A DNA stretch of 29,437 bases from an uncultured Ignavibacteria bacterium (GTDB lineage Bacteria; Bacteroidota; Ignavibacteria; Tepidaquicellales; Tepidaquicellaceae). The stretch covers positions 1 through 29,437 of the forward strand of contig CALEVL010000107.1 in the NCBI GenBank assembly GCA_937924675.1, read 5' to 3'. Below the pieces are notes generated by a model, which was not told the DNA's origin, did no database searches, and was given only the letters and a program-made list of their open reading frames with translations. Below are positions 7,236 to 16,281 of this stretch, piece by piece. The position numbers and the translations under genes were made by a program. Numbering within the stretch: the first letter of the stretch is position 1; every line of letters starts with the position of its first letter.

Positions 7236-8093
7236 ATGAAAATACATTTGAAGATCCTGACAGTGATAGTAATTATCATAACTTGCTCAGGAGTGCAAGC
7301 GCAAACCGGTCAGGAGCTGTTCACACAGAAATGTTCAGCCTGCCATACAATAGGAAAAGGAAAGCTAGTGGGTCCCGACCTGTCGGGTGTAACAAAGAAG
7401 AGGTCAGAAGATTGGTTGCTTAAGTTCATTTCTTCAAGCCAAAATTTTGTTAACAGTGGAGATTCAGAAGCAAAGAAGATCTTCGAAGAGTTCAATAAAA
7501 TTGTTATGCCTGATCCGGGATTAAGTGATGCGGAAATCAAATCATTACTTGCCTTTATAGATTCTCAGGGAGGAAGTTCAACTGCATCAACTCAGGTAAC
7601 AATGAGACCGCTATCAGAAGCTACTCCACAGAATGTCAGCAGGGGAGAGTCACTCTTTTCAGGAGAAGTTGCATTTGCTAACGGCGGCGGAGCTTGTGTA
7701 TCTTGCCATACAGTTCCCAATCTTTCAGATCTTGGGGGCGGTACCCTATCAAAAGACCTGACAACAGCTTACTCAAGATTGAGTGAGGCAGGAATGGTGA
7801 ACATTATTCAAACACAACCTTTCCCTGTAATGAAGCAGGCATTTGTAAACCATACTCTTACCGGTGAAGAAGTTTTTGATCTTGCGGCATACCTCAAGAG
7901 TGTTGATGAAAACCAGAAGCATTTGGAGAATTCAAACAAGCCGGAGAAATTCATTTATTCCGGACTCGGAGGATTGGTACTTTTACTGGGTGCATTTGCA
8001 GGAATATGGCATTACAGAAGAAAGCGAAGTGTCAATCACAGCATCTACAAACGACAGGAAGATTATCTCAGCAACAATATTTTCAAAAACTAA
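7236..8093 (+). CDS. Membrane-anchored diheme cytochrome c, NarC-like
   Basis: The 285-residue protein has a signal peptide (1-22, ending near VQA-Q), two c-type domains with haem motifs CSACH (33-37) and CVSCH (154-158), candidate axial Met residues in IVMPDP and PFPVMKQ, and a C-terminal transmembrane helix at about 243-262 followed by a basic tail. The haem domains therefore face the periplasm. It lies 9 bp before narG and opens the operon. A diheme cytochrome encoded in the same place, NarC, is known from the Thermus nar operon, where it is needed for assembly of active nitrate reductase and electron transfer. The same job is inferred here. It could alternatively link NarI to another quinol-oxidising complex. 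Confidence 0.85.
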   Translation: MKIHLKILTVIVIIITCSGVQAQTGQELFTQKCSACHTIGKGKLVGPDLSGVTKKRSEDWLLKFISSSQNFVNSGDSEAKKIFEEFNKIVMPDPGLSDAEIKSLLAFIDSQGGSSTASTQVTMRPLSEATPQNVSRGESLFSGEVAFANGGGACVSCHTVPNLSDLGGGTLSKDLTTAYSRLSEAGMVNIIQTQPFPVMKQAFVNHTLTGEEVFDLAAYLKSVDENQKHLENSNKPEKFIYSGLGGLVLLLGAFAGIWHYRRKRSVNHSIYKRQEDYLSNNIFKN

Positions 8094-8102
8094 CCAACAA
8101 CA

Positions 8103-11100
8103 ATGAGCTGGATAAAGGATATTATTTCACCGGAGACCAGAAACTGGGAAGAGTTTTACAGAAACAGGTTTCAGCATGACAAAATTGTAAGAAGTACACA
8201 TGGTGTGAACTGCACAGGCGGTTGTTCATGGCAAGTACATGTGAAAGACGGTATAGTTGTTTGGGAGACTCAGCAACTTGACTATCCATTGTTAGAAGAC
8301 TCTCTGCCTCCTTATGAACCAAGGGGTTGTCAGAGAGGAATTTCATTTTCATGGTATCTGTACAGTCCGATAAGAATAAAATATCCACTGATCAGAAGTT
8401 CACTGATAGATCTTTTCAGATCAGAAAAAAAGAAGACCGGAGATGCTCTGAAGGCATGGGAGAATATTCAGAAGGACCCTGAAAAAAGGAGAAAGTATCA
8501 ACAGTCAAGAGGCAAGGGAGGATTCAGACGAATCTCCTGGGATGAAGTGCTGGAGCTGATTGCGGCCGCAAACATTTACACGGCAAAAAAATATGGTCCT
8601 GACAGGGTTATTGGTTTTTCACCGATACCGGCTATGTCAATGCTAAGCTATGCATCAGGAGCAAGGTTCCTTCAACTGTTCGGAGGCGTAAATCTGAGTT
8701 TTTATGATTGGTACTGTGATCTTCCGAATGCTTCCCCTGAGATTTGGGGTGAGCAGACAGATGTATGCGAAAGTGCAGACTGGTATAATTCAAAGATGAT
8801 TGCAGACATGGGTGCTTGCCTTAACATGACAAGAACTCCCGATTGTCACTTCTTTGCAGAATCAAGACATAACGGAACAAAGGCAGTGGTGTTCTCTCCG
8901 GATTTCAGCCAGGTGTGCAAATATGCTGATCAATGGGTTCCGCTTCATGCCGGCAGCGATGGAGCTTTTTGGATGTCTGTGGGACATGTAATCCTTAAGG
9001 AATTTCATCATGAGAAAAAAACAAATTACTTCATAGACTATTGCAAAAAATATACTGACAGTCCTTACCTTGTTGAACTTAACAAAGACGGTGACCACTA
9101 TACGGCGGGAAGGCTTGTAAGGGCAAACAGAATTGAGAAATACAAGAATGCTGAAAACGGTGACTGGAAGTTTCTGAACATTGATGAAAATACAGGTGAG
9201 CTAATAATGCCTAAAGGTTCGATGGGGCACAGATGGGACAGTAAGGGAGGCAAATGGAATATGAAATACGAAGACGGTGAATCGGATTTGCCTTATTCTC
9301 CGCTTCTTACATTGTTAGATAAAAGTGACAAGACGGTACAAGTTGAATTTACAGAGTGGGGACTGGACGAAAAAAGATTAAGAGGTGTGCCGGTAAAAGA
9401 GATTCAGACAAGTGACGGTGAAAAGATATTGGTTACAACTGTGTATGATTTGACGATGGGACAGTATGGTGTCAGCAGAGGACTTGAAGGCGATTTCCCG
9501 GCTGATTATACAGATAAGGATCAGGCATATACACCGGCATGGCAGGAAATATTCACAGGTGTTGATTCCAAGACAGTATTGCAGTTTGCACGCGAATGGG
9601 CAAACACAGCAGAAGTTACAGAAGGAAAGTGCATGATAATTATTGGTGCAGGCATTAACCATTGGTATCATAACAATTTGATTTACAGAGCAGGCATAAT
9701 GGCTCTGATGTTCTGCGGTTGCATTGGCAAAAACGGTGGAGGATTGAATCACTACGTCGGACAGGAGAAACTTGCACCTGTTGATTCTTGGGGAAATATT
9801 GCTTTTGCAAAGGATTGGGGCATGGTACCAAGGCTTCAGCAGGCTCCTATCTGGCATTATATCAACACTTGTCAATACCGTTATGACGGCCACTTTGCCA
9901 AATACAACACGGTTCCCGAAAATGAACTGACGAAAGGTCATCTTGCGGATCTCATTTTTAAATCAGTCAGAATGGGTTGGATGCCCTTCTATCCGCAGTT
10001 TGATCAAAACACATTTGAATTGTGCAAGGAAGCTGTCAAAAATGGTGCAACCGATGACAAACAGATAATCGAATATGTCTTAGAGAAATTGAAATCTGGA
10101 AAGCTAAACTATGCTGCCGGAGATCCTGATGATGATTTTAACTTCCCAAGACTCTGGTACATTTGGAGAGGGAATGCAATCACCGGAAGCATGAAAGGTC
10201 ATGAATATGCTTTCAAACATTATCTTGGCACACATTCAAACCTAATAGCTAAAGATTTAGAAGAAGAAAAGACAGACGAAGTCAAATGGCATGAAATTGC
10301 ACCCGTCGGAAAAATGGATCTCGTTGTTGATCTGAATTTCAGAATGGATTCATCTGCACTTTACTCTGACATAGTGCTCCCGGCTGCTTCATGGTATGAG
10401 AAGGCCGACCTGAACAGCACTGATATGCACTCGTTTATCCATCCTCTTTCAAAAGCAATTGAACCGGTTTGGGAGTCAAAGACAGACTGGGAAATATTTA
10501 AGAACATAGCAAAAAAGACTAGCGAATTTGCCGTGAAGTATTTTTCCGAACCTGTGAAAGATATTGTATCATCGCCTCTCTCCCATGACTCTGCTGATGA
10601 AATCACGCAAAAAGACATTAAGGACTGGTACAAAGGCGAATGCGAGGCAATACCCGGCAAGACTATGCATAAACTCTCCGTTGTTGAAAGAGATTACACG
10701 AAGTTGTACGACATGTATATCACTCTCGGAATTCAGGCAAGGAACAAAGGCATGAGTGCTCATGGTAATAGTTTTACTTGTGAAGATGCATTTGACGACA
10801 TGGTAAATTCTTCTCATTTTCCGGTAGAAAGAAACAACGGCCATGTTTTGCCATCGCTTAAGGAAGATGTTTATGCCGTAAATGCAGTTCTGCACCTTTC
10901 ATCTCTCACAAACGGAGAGCTCAATGTCAGGGCGTATAAAAATATGGAAAAGAAGACAGGACTTGTTCTCTCTGATCTTGGAGAAGGAAGCAAAGATGTA
11001 AGAATGACTTATGCGGATCTTCAGGCGCAGCCGAGGCGTTACAACACATCTCCTATTTGGTCAGGACTTATGAATAATGGCCGCGCTTATTCGGCTTTTA

Positions 11101-11723
11101 CGTATAATGTGGAAAGGCTTGTTCCATGGAGAACTCTGACGGGCCGACAGCATTTTTATCTCGATCACGAAATGTATCTTGCTTTTGGCGAGCACCTTCC
11201 AACATATAAACCTTCACCAAAGCCGGAAGTATACGGCGATTTGCGTGAGACTTTGAAAGAAGGAAAGGCAAAAGTGCTTAACGTTCTGACTCCTCACGGC
11301 AAATGGCATATACACTCTACCTACATGGAAACATTAAGAATGCTGACTCTGTCTAGAGGATGTGAGCCATGCTGGTTAAGTGAAGCTGACGCGGCTGAAC
11401 TCGGAATTCAGGATAATGATTGGGTTGAAGTGTTCAATGACCACGGCGTCTATTGCACCAGGGCTGTAGTAAGTGCAAGAATACCAAGGGGAGTTTGTAT
11501 TGTATATCACGTGCCTGAAAGAACTGTCGGCATTCCGAAGTCACAGGTAAGAGGAAACAAGAGAGCCGGCGGACACAACAGCTTTACAAGGATACACCTG
11601 AAACCAAATCTTCTTGCCGGAGGATACGGTCAGTTTTCATTCCATTTCAATTACTGGGGTCCGACAGCGGTCAACAGAGATACACACGTTGTTGTGAAGA
11701 AGATGGAAAAACTGGTTTGGTAA
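8103..11723 (+). CDS. narG: Respiratory nitrate reductase alpha subunit NarG
   Basis: The 1206-residue molybdopterin enzyme reduces nitrate to nitrite with bis-MGD. The FS0 cluster ligands are visible as His33, Cys37, Cys41 and Cys76 (HGVNCTGGCSW...RGC). Asp206 in YDWYCDLP aligns with the Mo-ligand Asp222 of E. coli NarG. GEQTDV and SADWYNS follow in the same order. There is no twin-arginine signal, so the active site should be cytoplasmic, which matches the two NarK transporters downstream. Length is close to E. coli NarG (1247). Nitrite oxidoreductase is related, but the narGHJI-narK setting favours nitrate reduction. Confidence 0.97.
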   Translation: MSWIKDIISPETRNWEEFYRNRFQHDKIVRSTHGVNCTGGCSWQVHVKDGIVVWETQQLDYPLLEDSLPPYEPRGCQRGISFSWYLYSPIRIKYPLIRSSLIDLFRSEKKKTGDALKAWENIQKDPEKRRKYQQSRGKGGFRRISWDEVLELIAAANIYTAKKYGPDRVIGFSPIPAMSMLSYASGARFLQLFGGVNLSFYDWYCDLPNASPEIWGEQTDVCESADWYNSKMIADMGACLNMTRTPDCHFFAESRHNGTKAVVFSPDFSQVCKYADQWVPLHAGSDGAFWMSVGHVILKEFHHEKKTNYFIDYCKKYTDSPYLVELNKDGDHYTAGRLVRANRIEKYKNAENGDWKFLNIDENTGELIMPKGSMGHRWDSKGGKWNMKYEDGESDLPYSPLLTLLDKSDKTVQVEFTEWGLDEKRLRGVPVKEIQTSDGEKILVTTVYDLTMGQYGVSRGLEGDFPADYTDKDQAYTPAWQEIFTGVDSKTVLQFAREWANTAEVTEGKCMIIIGAGINHWYHNNLIYRAGIMALMFCGCIGKNGGGLNHYVGQEKLAPVDSWGNIAFAKDWGMVPRLQQAPIWHYINTCQYRYDGHFAKYNTVPENELTKGHLADLIFKSVRMGWMPFYPQFDQNTFELCKEAVKNGATDDKQIIEYVLEKLKSGKLNYAAGDPDDDFNFPRLWYIWRGNAITGSMKGHEYAFKHYLGTHSNLIAKDLEEEKTDEVKWHEIAPVGKMDLVVDLNFRMDSSALYSDIVLPAASWYEKADLNSTDMHSFIHPLSKAIEPVWESKTDWEIFKNIAKKTSEFAVKYFSEPVKDIVSSPLSHDSADEITQKDIKDWYKGECEAIPGKTMHKLSVVERDYTKLYDMYITLGIQARNKGMSAHGNSFTCEDAFDDMVNSSHFPVERNNGHVLPSLKEDVYAVNAVLHLSSLTNGELNVRAYKNMEKKTGLVLSDLGEGSKDVRMTYADLQAQPRRYNTSPIWSGLMNNGRAYSAFTYNVERLVPWRTLTGRQHFYLDHEMYLAFGEHLPTYKPSPKPEVYGDLRETLKEGKAKVLNVLTPHGKWHIHSTYMETLRMLTLSRGCEPCWLSEADAAELGIQDNDWVEVFNDHGVYCTRAVVSARIPRGVCIVYHVPERTVGIPKSQVRGNKRAGGHNSFTRIHLKPNLLAGGYGQFSFHFNYWGPTAVNRDTHVVVKKMEKLVW

Positions 11724-11753
11724 ACTAAATTCTTAATCATCAATCAGAAAATC

Positions 11754-13304
11754 ATGAATGTTAGAGCACAGATTTCAATGGTCTTTCACCTTGACAAATG
11801 CATTGGTTGTCATACTTGCTCAATTGCCTGCAAAAACATATGGACCGACAGGAAAGGAGCTGAGTATATGTGGTGGAATAATGTTGAAACGAAACCGGGG
11901 ACAGGTTATCCCACAAAGTGGGAAGATCAGAATGTTTACAACGGGGGCTGGAGAAAGGACGGAGACGACATTGAACTAAGAGGGGCGGGCAAGCTGAGAG
12001 GACTTGTAAATATTTTTCATAACCCGCATCTGCCCGTAATTGACGACTACTACGAGCCATTCACATACAAATATCTTGACCTTATAGAATCGCCGGCTAT
12101 GGATGATCAGCCGACAGCAAGACCGGTTTCACTCATAACTGGTAAACCAATAAATATAAAGATGGGTCCAAACTGGGATGATGATCTGAGCGGCACTCCT
12201 GATTATGCAAGAAAAGATCCCAATCTGGAAGTTCTTTCCGAAGCTGAAAGAGAAGCCATGTTCCAATTGGAAAAGCTTGCATTCTTCTATCTGCCAAGGA
12301 TTTGCAATCACTGTCTAAATCCGGCATGTGTTGCTTCCTGTCCTTCAGGCGCAATTTACAAGAGGGGAGAAGATGGCATTGTACTGATCAATCAGAAAGT
12401 CTGCCGTGCATGGAGAATGTGCGTTACGGCTTGTCCTTATAAGAAATCTTATTACAATTGGGGCACGGGAAAATCTGAAAAATGCATCCTGTGTTATCCA
12501 AGGCTTGAATCCGGATATGCTCCTGCATGTATGCATTCCTGTGTTGGCCGTATCAGATACCTTGGAGTTATGCTGTATGATGCAGACAGGATCCATGATA
12601 CTGCTTGCTCTGATGAGAAGGACCTTGTAGATTCCCAACTTGATGTGATTCTAAATCCTTATGATGAAGAAGTTCAGAGAGCGGCCGCAGCTAACGGAAT
12701 TGCAAACTCAACTTTGAAGGCTGCACAGAATTCACCTGTTTACAAGTTTGTTAAAGAATGGGGAATGGCACTGCCGCTGCATCCGGAGTTTAGAACTCTT
12801 CCTATGCTTTTTTATGTACCGCCGCTTCTGCCGGTCATGGCAAAACTTTCAACTGTAAATAACGATGAACAGGCCAAGAAGATGGATGAAAGGGCAAAAC
12901 ACTGGCCTGATAACTGGCTCTATGATACCAGCACGGAAGAATTATGGGGTACCATTGAGCAGTCGAGAATGCCGCTTAAATATATGGCAAACCTCTTTTC
13001 TGCCGGCGATGAAGGGAAAATTGTAAACGTGATGAAAAAGCTTCTTGCTATTAGAATGCACAGAAGACGTGTAACTGTCGGAGATGTTGATGCGCAGAAA
13101 GCCGATATAATGCTAAAAGAAGCAGGCCTCGACAGCCTGACCGCGGATGAAATTTACTACCTGACTTCACTTGCAAAGTTCGATGACAGATTCGTAATTC
13201 CTGCATCCCACAGGGAACAGGCAATAGAAATGCTTGAGTTTACCGGCGATGTCAAGGGTTCGACCGGTTTTGGCTTTATGGAAAAACCGGAGAGGGGACT
13301 TTGA
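11754..13304 (+). CDS. narH: Respiratory nitrate reductase beta subunit NarH
   Basis: The 516-residue ferredoxin-like subunit carries electrons from NarI haems to NarG through four Fe-S clusters. The first cluster motif is Cys16, Cys19, Cys22 and Cys26 (CIGCHTCSIAC). Further motifs are CNHCLNPACVASC and CILCYPR...CMHSC. The [3Fe-4S] site has Trp in the usual place (C217-R-A-W220-R-M-C223), which is diagnostic of NarH. The C-terminal ~170 residues form the NarH-specific extension. It begins 30 bp after narG and its stop codon overlaps the narJ start by one base. Confidence 0.97.
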   Translation: MNVRAQISMVFHLDKCIGCHTCSIACKNIWTDRKGAEYMWWNNVETKPGTGYPTKWEDQNVYNGGWRKDGDDIELRGAGKLRGLVNIFHNPHLPVIDDYYEPFTYKYLDLIESPAMDDQPTARPVSLITGKPINIKMGPNWDDDLSGTPDYARKDPNLEVLSEAEREAMFQLEKLAFFYLPRICNHCLNPACVASCPSGAIYKRGEDGIVLINQKVCRAWRMCVTACPYKKSYYNWGTGKSEKCILCYPRLESGYAPACMHSCVGRIRYLGVMLYDADRIHDTACSDEKDLVDSQLDVILNPYDEEVQRAAAANGIANSTLKAAQNSPVYKFVKEWGMALPLHPEFRTLPMLFYVPPLLPVMAKLSTVNNDEQAKKMDERAKHWPDNWLYDTSTEELWGTIEQSRMPLKYMANLFSAGDEGKIVNVMKKLLAIRMHRRRVTVGDVDAQKADIMLKEAGLDSLTADEIYYLTSLAKFDDRFVIPASHREQAIEMLEFTGDVKGSTGFGFMEKPERGL

Positions 13305-13972
13305 TGAAAAAAAATCTGGGACATTATGAGGTCATTGCAAAGATTTTCGAGTATCCGGAAAAAGGATTTTCAGAAAATGTTAAAGAGGCACTGCAAGTAA
13401 TGAACTTGCTCTATCCAAGGGCGGCAAAGGAGTTATTTGAGTTTACTGAATTTGCAGAGCAAACTGAGCTTGAAACTCAACAGGAAATATATACAAGGAC
13501 TTTTGATGTCCAGGCAATTACCACGCTGGATCTGGGATATGTTCTGTTTGGAGATGATTACAAAAGAGGTGAACTCTTGTCAAATCTGTGCAGAGAACAT
13601 TCAGACGCGGGAATTGTACTGAACAATCAGCTTGCAGATCATTTGCCAAATCTGCTCAAGCTTATCATAAGACTTGATGACAAGGAACTTGCAAGCGAAC
13701 TTGCCGGAACAATCATTTGCCCTGCTCTAAGCAAGATTGTTGAAGAGTTCTCTCCTGAAAAAATGAAAAAGAAAAATGAGGTTTATGACAAGCATCATAA
13801 GACCCTCATTGAAATGTCAGATAAGTATGCTACCTGCTACAGTCATGCGCTCAAATGCATTCTCATGATAATCTCTGAGGACTTTGAATTTGAAGGCAGC
13901 GACGGCATGGCTAAGGCATCCGGCTTTATAGATTCCATAACTAACGAATTCGAAGTAGAACATTCAAAATAA
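13304..13972 (+). CDS. narJ: Nitrate reductase assembly chaperone NarJ
   Basis: The protein is a 222-residue all-helical member of the TorD/NarJ family. It binds apo-NarG and holds it until the molybdenum cofactor is inserted and the complex joins NarI. The family stretch TRTFD...LDLGYVLFGDDYKRGELL is visible at roughly residues 65-100. A TTG lies one codon earlier, but ATG at 13304 is preferred because it overlaps the narH stop (TGATG), a standard coupling arrangement. It contains no cofactor motifs, as expected for a chaperone. Confidence 0.93.
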   Translation: MKKNLGHYEVIAKIFEYPEKGFSENVKEALQVMNLLYPRAAKELFEFTEFAEQTELETQQEIYTRTFDVQAITTLDLGYVLFGDDYKRGELLSNLCREHSDAGIVLNNQLADHLPNLLKLIIRLDDKELASELAGTIICPALSKIVEEFSPEKMKKKNEVYDKHHKTLIEMSDKYATCYSHALKCILMIISEDFEFEGSDGMAKASGFIDSITNEFEVEHSK

Positions 13973-13987
13973 ATCCGTACAAACAAA

Positions 13988-14716
13988 ATGGAAAAAATCA
14001 ACATTCTGCTCTTCATAGTACTTCCATACCTTTCTTTGCTTGTATTCTTCTTCGGCTCCATCTACAGGTACAGAAAATACAAATACGAATATTCATCCCT
14101 CTCCTCGCAGTTTCTCGAGCAGAAATCATTATTCTGGGGATCAGTACCATTTCATGTTGGAATTGTTTTGATTTTCCTTGGACATCTTTTCATAGTCTTG
14201 TTTCCAAAAGAAGTCCTTGCCTGGAACAGCAACCTGATACGGCTTCTAACGCTTGAAATAGGAGCTCTCATTTTGGGATTATCCAGTCTGTTTGGTTTGA
14301 CAGTACTGCTTATAAGAAGACTGACCAATGCCCGACTCAGGGCAGTAACTTCTCCCATGGATTATATAGTTGAGTTTCTGATATTTGCTCAGATTATTCT
14401 TGGAATCTATATTGCTTATGGCTATAGATGGGGTTCTTCATGGTTTGCATCTGTTCTCAGTCCGTATATTATTTCTCTGTTTACTTTCAGACCTGATATT
14501 CAGGCAGTTTCTCAAATGCCCTGGGTTATTCAGTTTCACATTATCGGCGCATATCTGATAGTATTGATTGTACCATTCTCACGGTTGGTTCATTTTCTTG
14601 TTCCGCCAATTCATTACATATGGAGGCCGTATCAGCAGGTCATCTGGAACTGGGGCAGGAAAAAGGCAAAGAGCAAGGATGAGATTTGGACAGTAACAAG
14701 GCCTTTCAACAATTGA
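13988..14716 (+). CDS. narI: Nitrate reductase gamma subunit NarI (cytochrome b)
   Basis: This 242-residue membrane subunit has five predicted transmembrane helices and takes electrons from menaquinol. The four haem-b ligands of E. coli NarI (His56, His66, His187, His205) correspond here to His56, His66, His184 and His202, with the same spacing. The N-terminus has the usual short periplasmic lead before helix 1. It follows narJ by 15 bp and is 3 bp from narK. Confidence 0.95.
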   Translation: MEKINILLFIVLPYLSLLVFFFGSIYRYRKYKYEYSSLSSQFLEQKSLFWGSVPFHVGIVLIFLGHLFIVLFPKEVLAWNSNLIRLLTLEIGALILGLSSLFGLTVLLIRRLTNARLRAVTSPMDYIVEFLIFAQIILGIYIAYGYRWGSSWFASVLSPYIISLFTFRPDIQAVSQMPWVIQFHIIGAYLIVLIVPFSRLVHFLVPPIHYIWRPYQQVIWNWGRKKAKSKDEIWTVTRPFNN

Positions 14717-14719
14717 GAA

Positions 14720-16213
14720 GTGACTGCAAGAGCTGAATCATACAAAACACTGGTTCTTAACACCCTTGCTTTCACAATATGTTTTATGTGCTGGACGCTT
14801 AACGGCGTACTCGTAACATACTTGACCGATACAGGCATATTTCACTGGAGCAGTGTTCAAATCGGTTGGCTGTTTGGGATTCCAATTTTATCAGGTTCTG
14901 TGTTCAGACTTCCTGTCGGAATGCTCACCGACAAATTCGGTGGCAAATGGGTATTCTCAATTTTACTTTTGTTGTGTTCATTACCGATGTTCTTTGTTTC
15001 ATTTGCCGATTCATTCTGGATGTTTGCCGTTCTTAGTTTCCTTTGGGGATTAGTAGGAACAGGATTTGCAGTTGGTATTGCTTTTACTTCTGTATGGTTT
15101 CCCAAAAGCAAGCAGGGTACAGCCCTGGGTATATTTGGAGCAGGAAATGCCGGTTCAGCAATAACAACATTAGTAGCACCCACATTGCTAAAACATTTTA
15201 CTGATGACGGAACCTATCCTGACGGATGGAAATGGCTCCCTGTAATTTACGCGGCCGCATTGTTCACAATGGGCCTGTTGTTTATTCTATTTACAAAGAA
15301 TAAAAAACCGGAAAAAGGTCCCGTTAAGAATCTTAGAGAAGAAATGGCACCGCTGAAGAGTGCACGGGTATGGAGATTTGGTCTTTACTATCTACTGGTC
15401 TTCGGTTGTTTTGTTGCATTTGCCCAATGGCTTGTTCCTTATTACGTGAGTGTTTACGCGATGCCTTTGGTGACGGCAGGTCTTCTTGCTTCAGTATTCA
15501 GCCTTCCTTCGGGAGTTATCAGAGCCTTGGGTGGCTGGATGTCTGATAAATGGGGAGCAAGGAAAGTTATGTACTGGGTCTTGGGGCTTTCTATTGCTTT
15601 GTCAGCACTGTTGATTTTTCCTAAGATGGAAATATACTCTCCCGGGTTTGGTGTAATCTCAAATTCAAAAGGAGTCGTTACATCGATAAGTGAAAATGAG
15701 ATTACAGTTGGAAATGAAAAATATGAATACACAAAGAAACCCGAAGAAACTACAGCAATGAAAGACGGTAGAGTCCTTGTGCTTCCAACCATTGATTCAT
15801 GGCAAGATGCTGTAGTCAAGACTGGAGAAGAAGTGAAGCGCAAGCAACTTCTTGCTCAGGGTCAAACCCGCATCTTTTTTCAGGCAAACGTTTGGATCTT
15901 TACCGTGATAGTTATGATGATTGGAATTGCCTGGGGAATTGGTAAAGCAGCTGTTTATAAATTCATTCCGGAATATTTCCCAAATCAGGTTGGTGTTGTT
16001 GGAGGTATGGTAGGAGTGATAGGGGGATTGGGAGGCTTTCTGTGTCCTATCATTTTTGGATACCTGCTTCAGGCAACCGGTCTGTGGACTTCAAGCTGGA
16101 TGTTTATATGCTTCCTTTCCGTGACCTGTTTCTACCTGCTTACGAGAACCGTTTCGAAAATGATGAATAACAGATCTCCTGAATTGGTTCAAAAGATTGA
16201 ATTTGCAGATTGA
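14720..16213 (+). CDS. narK: NarK-family nitrate/nitrite transporter with a periplasmic insert (copy 1)
   Basis: This 497-residue major facilitator has 12 predicted helices. The nitrate signature FGAGNAGSA lies in helix 5 and the second glycine-rich signature (VGVIGGLGGFLCP) in helix 11. It should import nitrate or exchange it for nitrite. It starts with GTG three bases after the narI stop; no suitable ATG is available before helix 1. A non-membrane segment at about residues 306-383 (DNA 15635-15868) separates helices 9 and 10 and should face the periplasm. It contains KTGEEVKRKQLLAQG, which resembles the turn of barrel-sandwich (lipoyl-like) folds, though without the lipoyl lysine motif. E. 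coli NarK has no such domain. Confidence 0.93.
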   Translation: MTARAESYKTLVLNTLAFTICFMCWTLNGVLVTYLTDTGIFHWSSVQIGWLFGIPILSGSVFRLPVGMLTDKFGGKWVFSILLLLCSLPMFFVSFADSFWMFAVLSFLWGLVGTGFAVGIAFTSVWFPKSKQGTALGIFGAGNAGSAITTLVAPTLLKHFTDDGTYPDGWKWLPVIYAAALFTMGLLFILFTKNKKPEKGPVKNLREEMAPLKSARVWRFGLYYLLVFGCFVAFAQWLVPYYVSVYAMPLVTAGLLASVFSLPSGVIRALGGWMSDKWGARKVMYWVLGLSIALSALLIFPKMEIYSPGFGVISNSKGVVTSISENEITVGNEKYEYTKKPEETTAMKDGRVLVLPTIDSWQDAVVKTGEEVKRKQLLAQGQTRIFFQANVWIFTVIVMMIGIAWGIGKAAVYKFIPEYFPNQVGVVGGMVGVIGGLGGFLCPIIFGYLLQATGLWTSSWMFICFLSVTCFYLLTRTVSKMMNNRSPELVQKIEFAD

Positions 16214-16281
16214 ACTGATGAATATCAAAGACAGAATCATAAACACATTGGTTAATAAAATAAAAGCATTTTAATAGAGAA

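Noticed and set aside
9378..9941. Minus-strand open frame of 187 codons inside narG
   Set aside because: It lies wholly within narG, is Cys/Ile-rich without domain features, and is a shadow of the real coding frame.
8103..13304. NarG/NarH as a nitrite oxidoreductase (NXR)
   Set aside because: The operon has narJ, a four-His NarI and NarK transporters, and NarG has no export signal. Nitrate reduction is the simpler reading.
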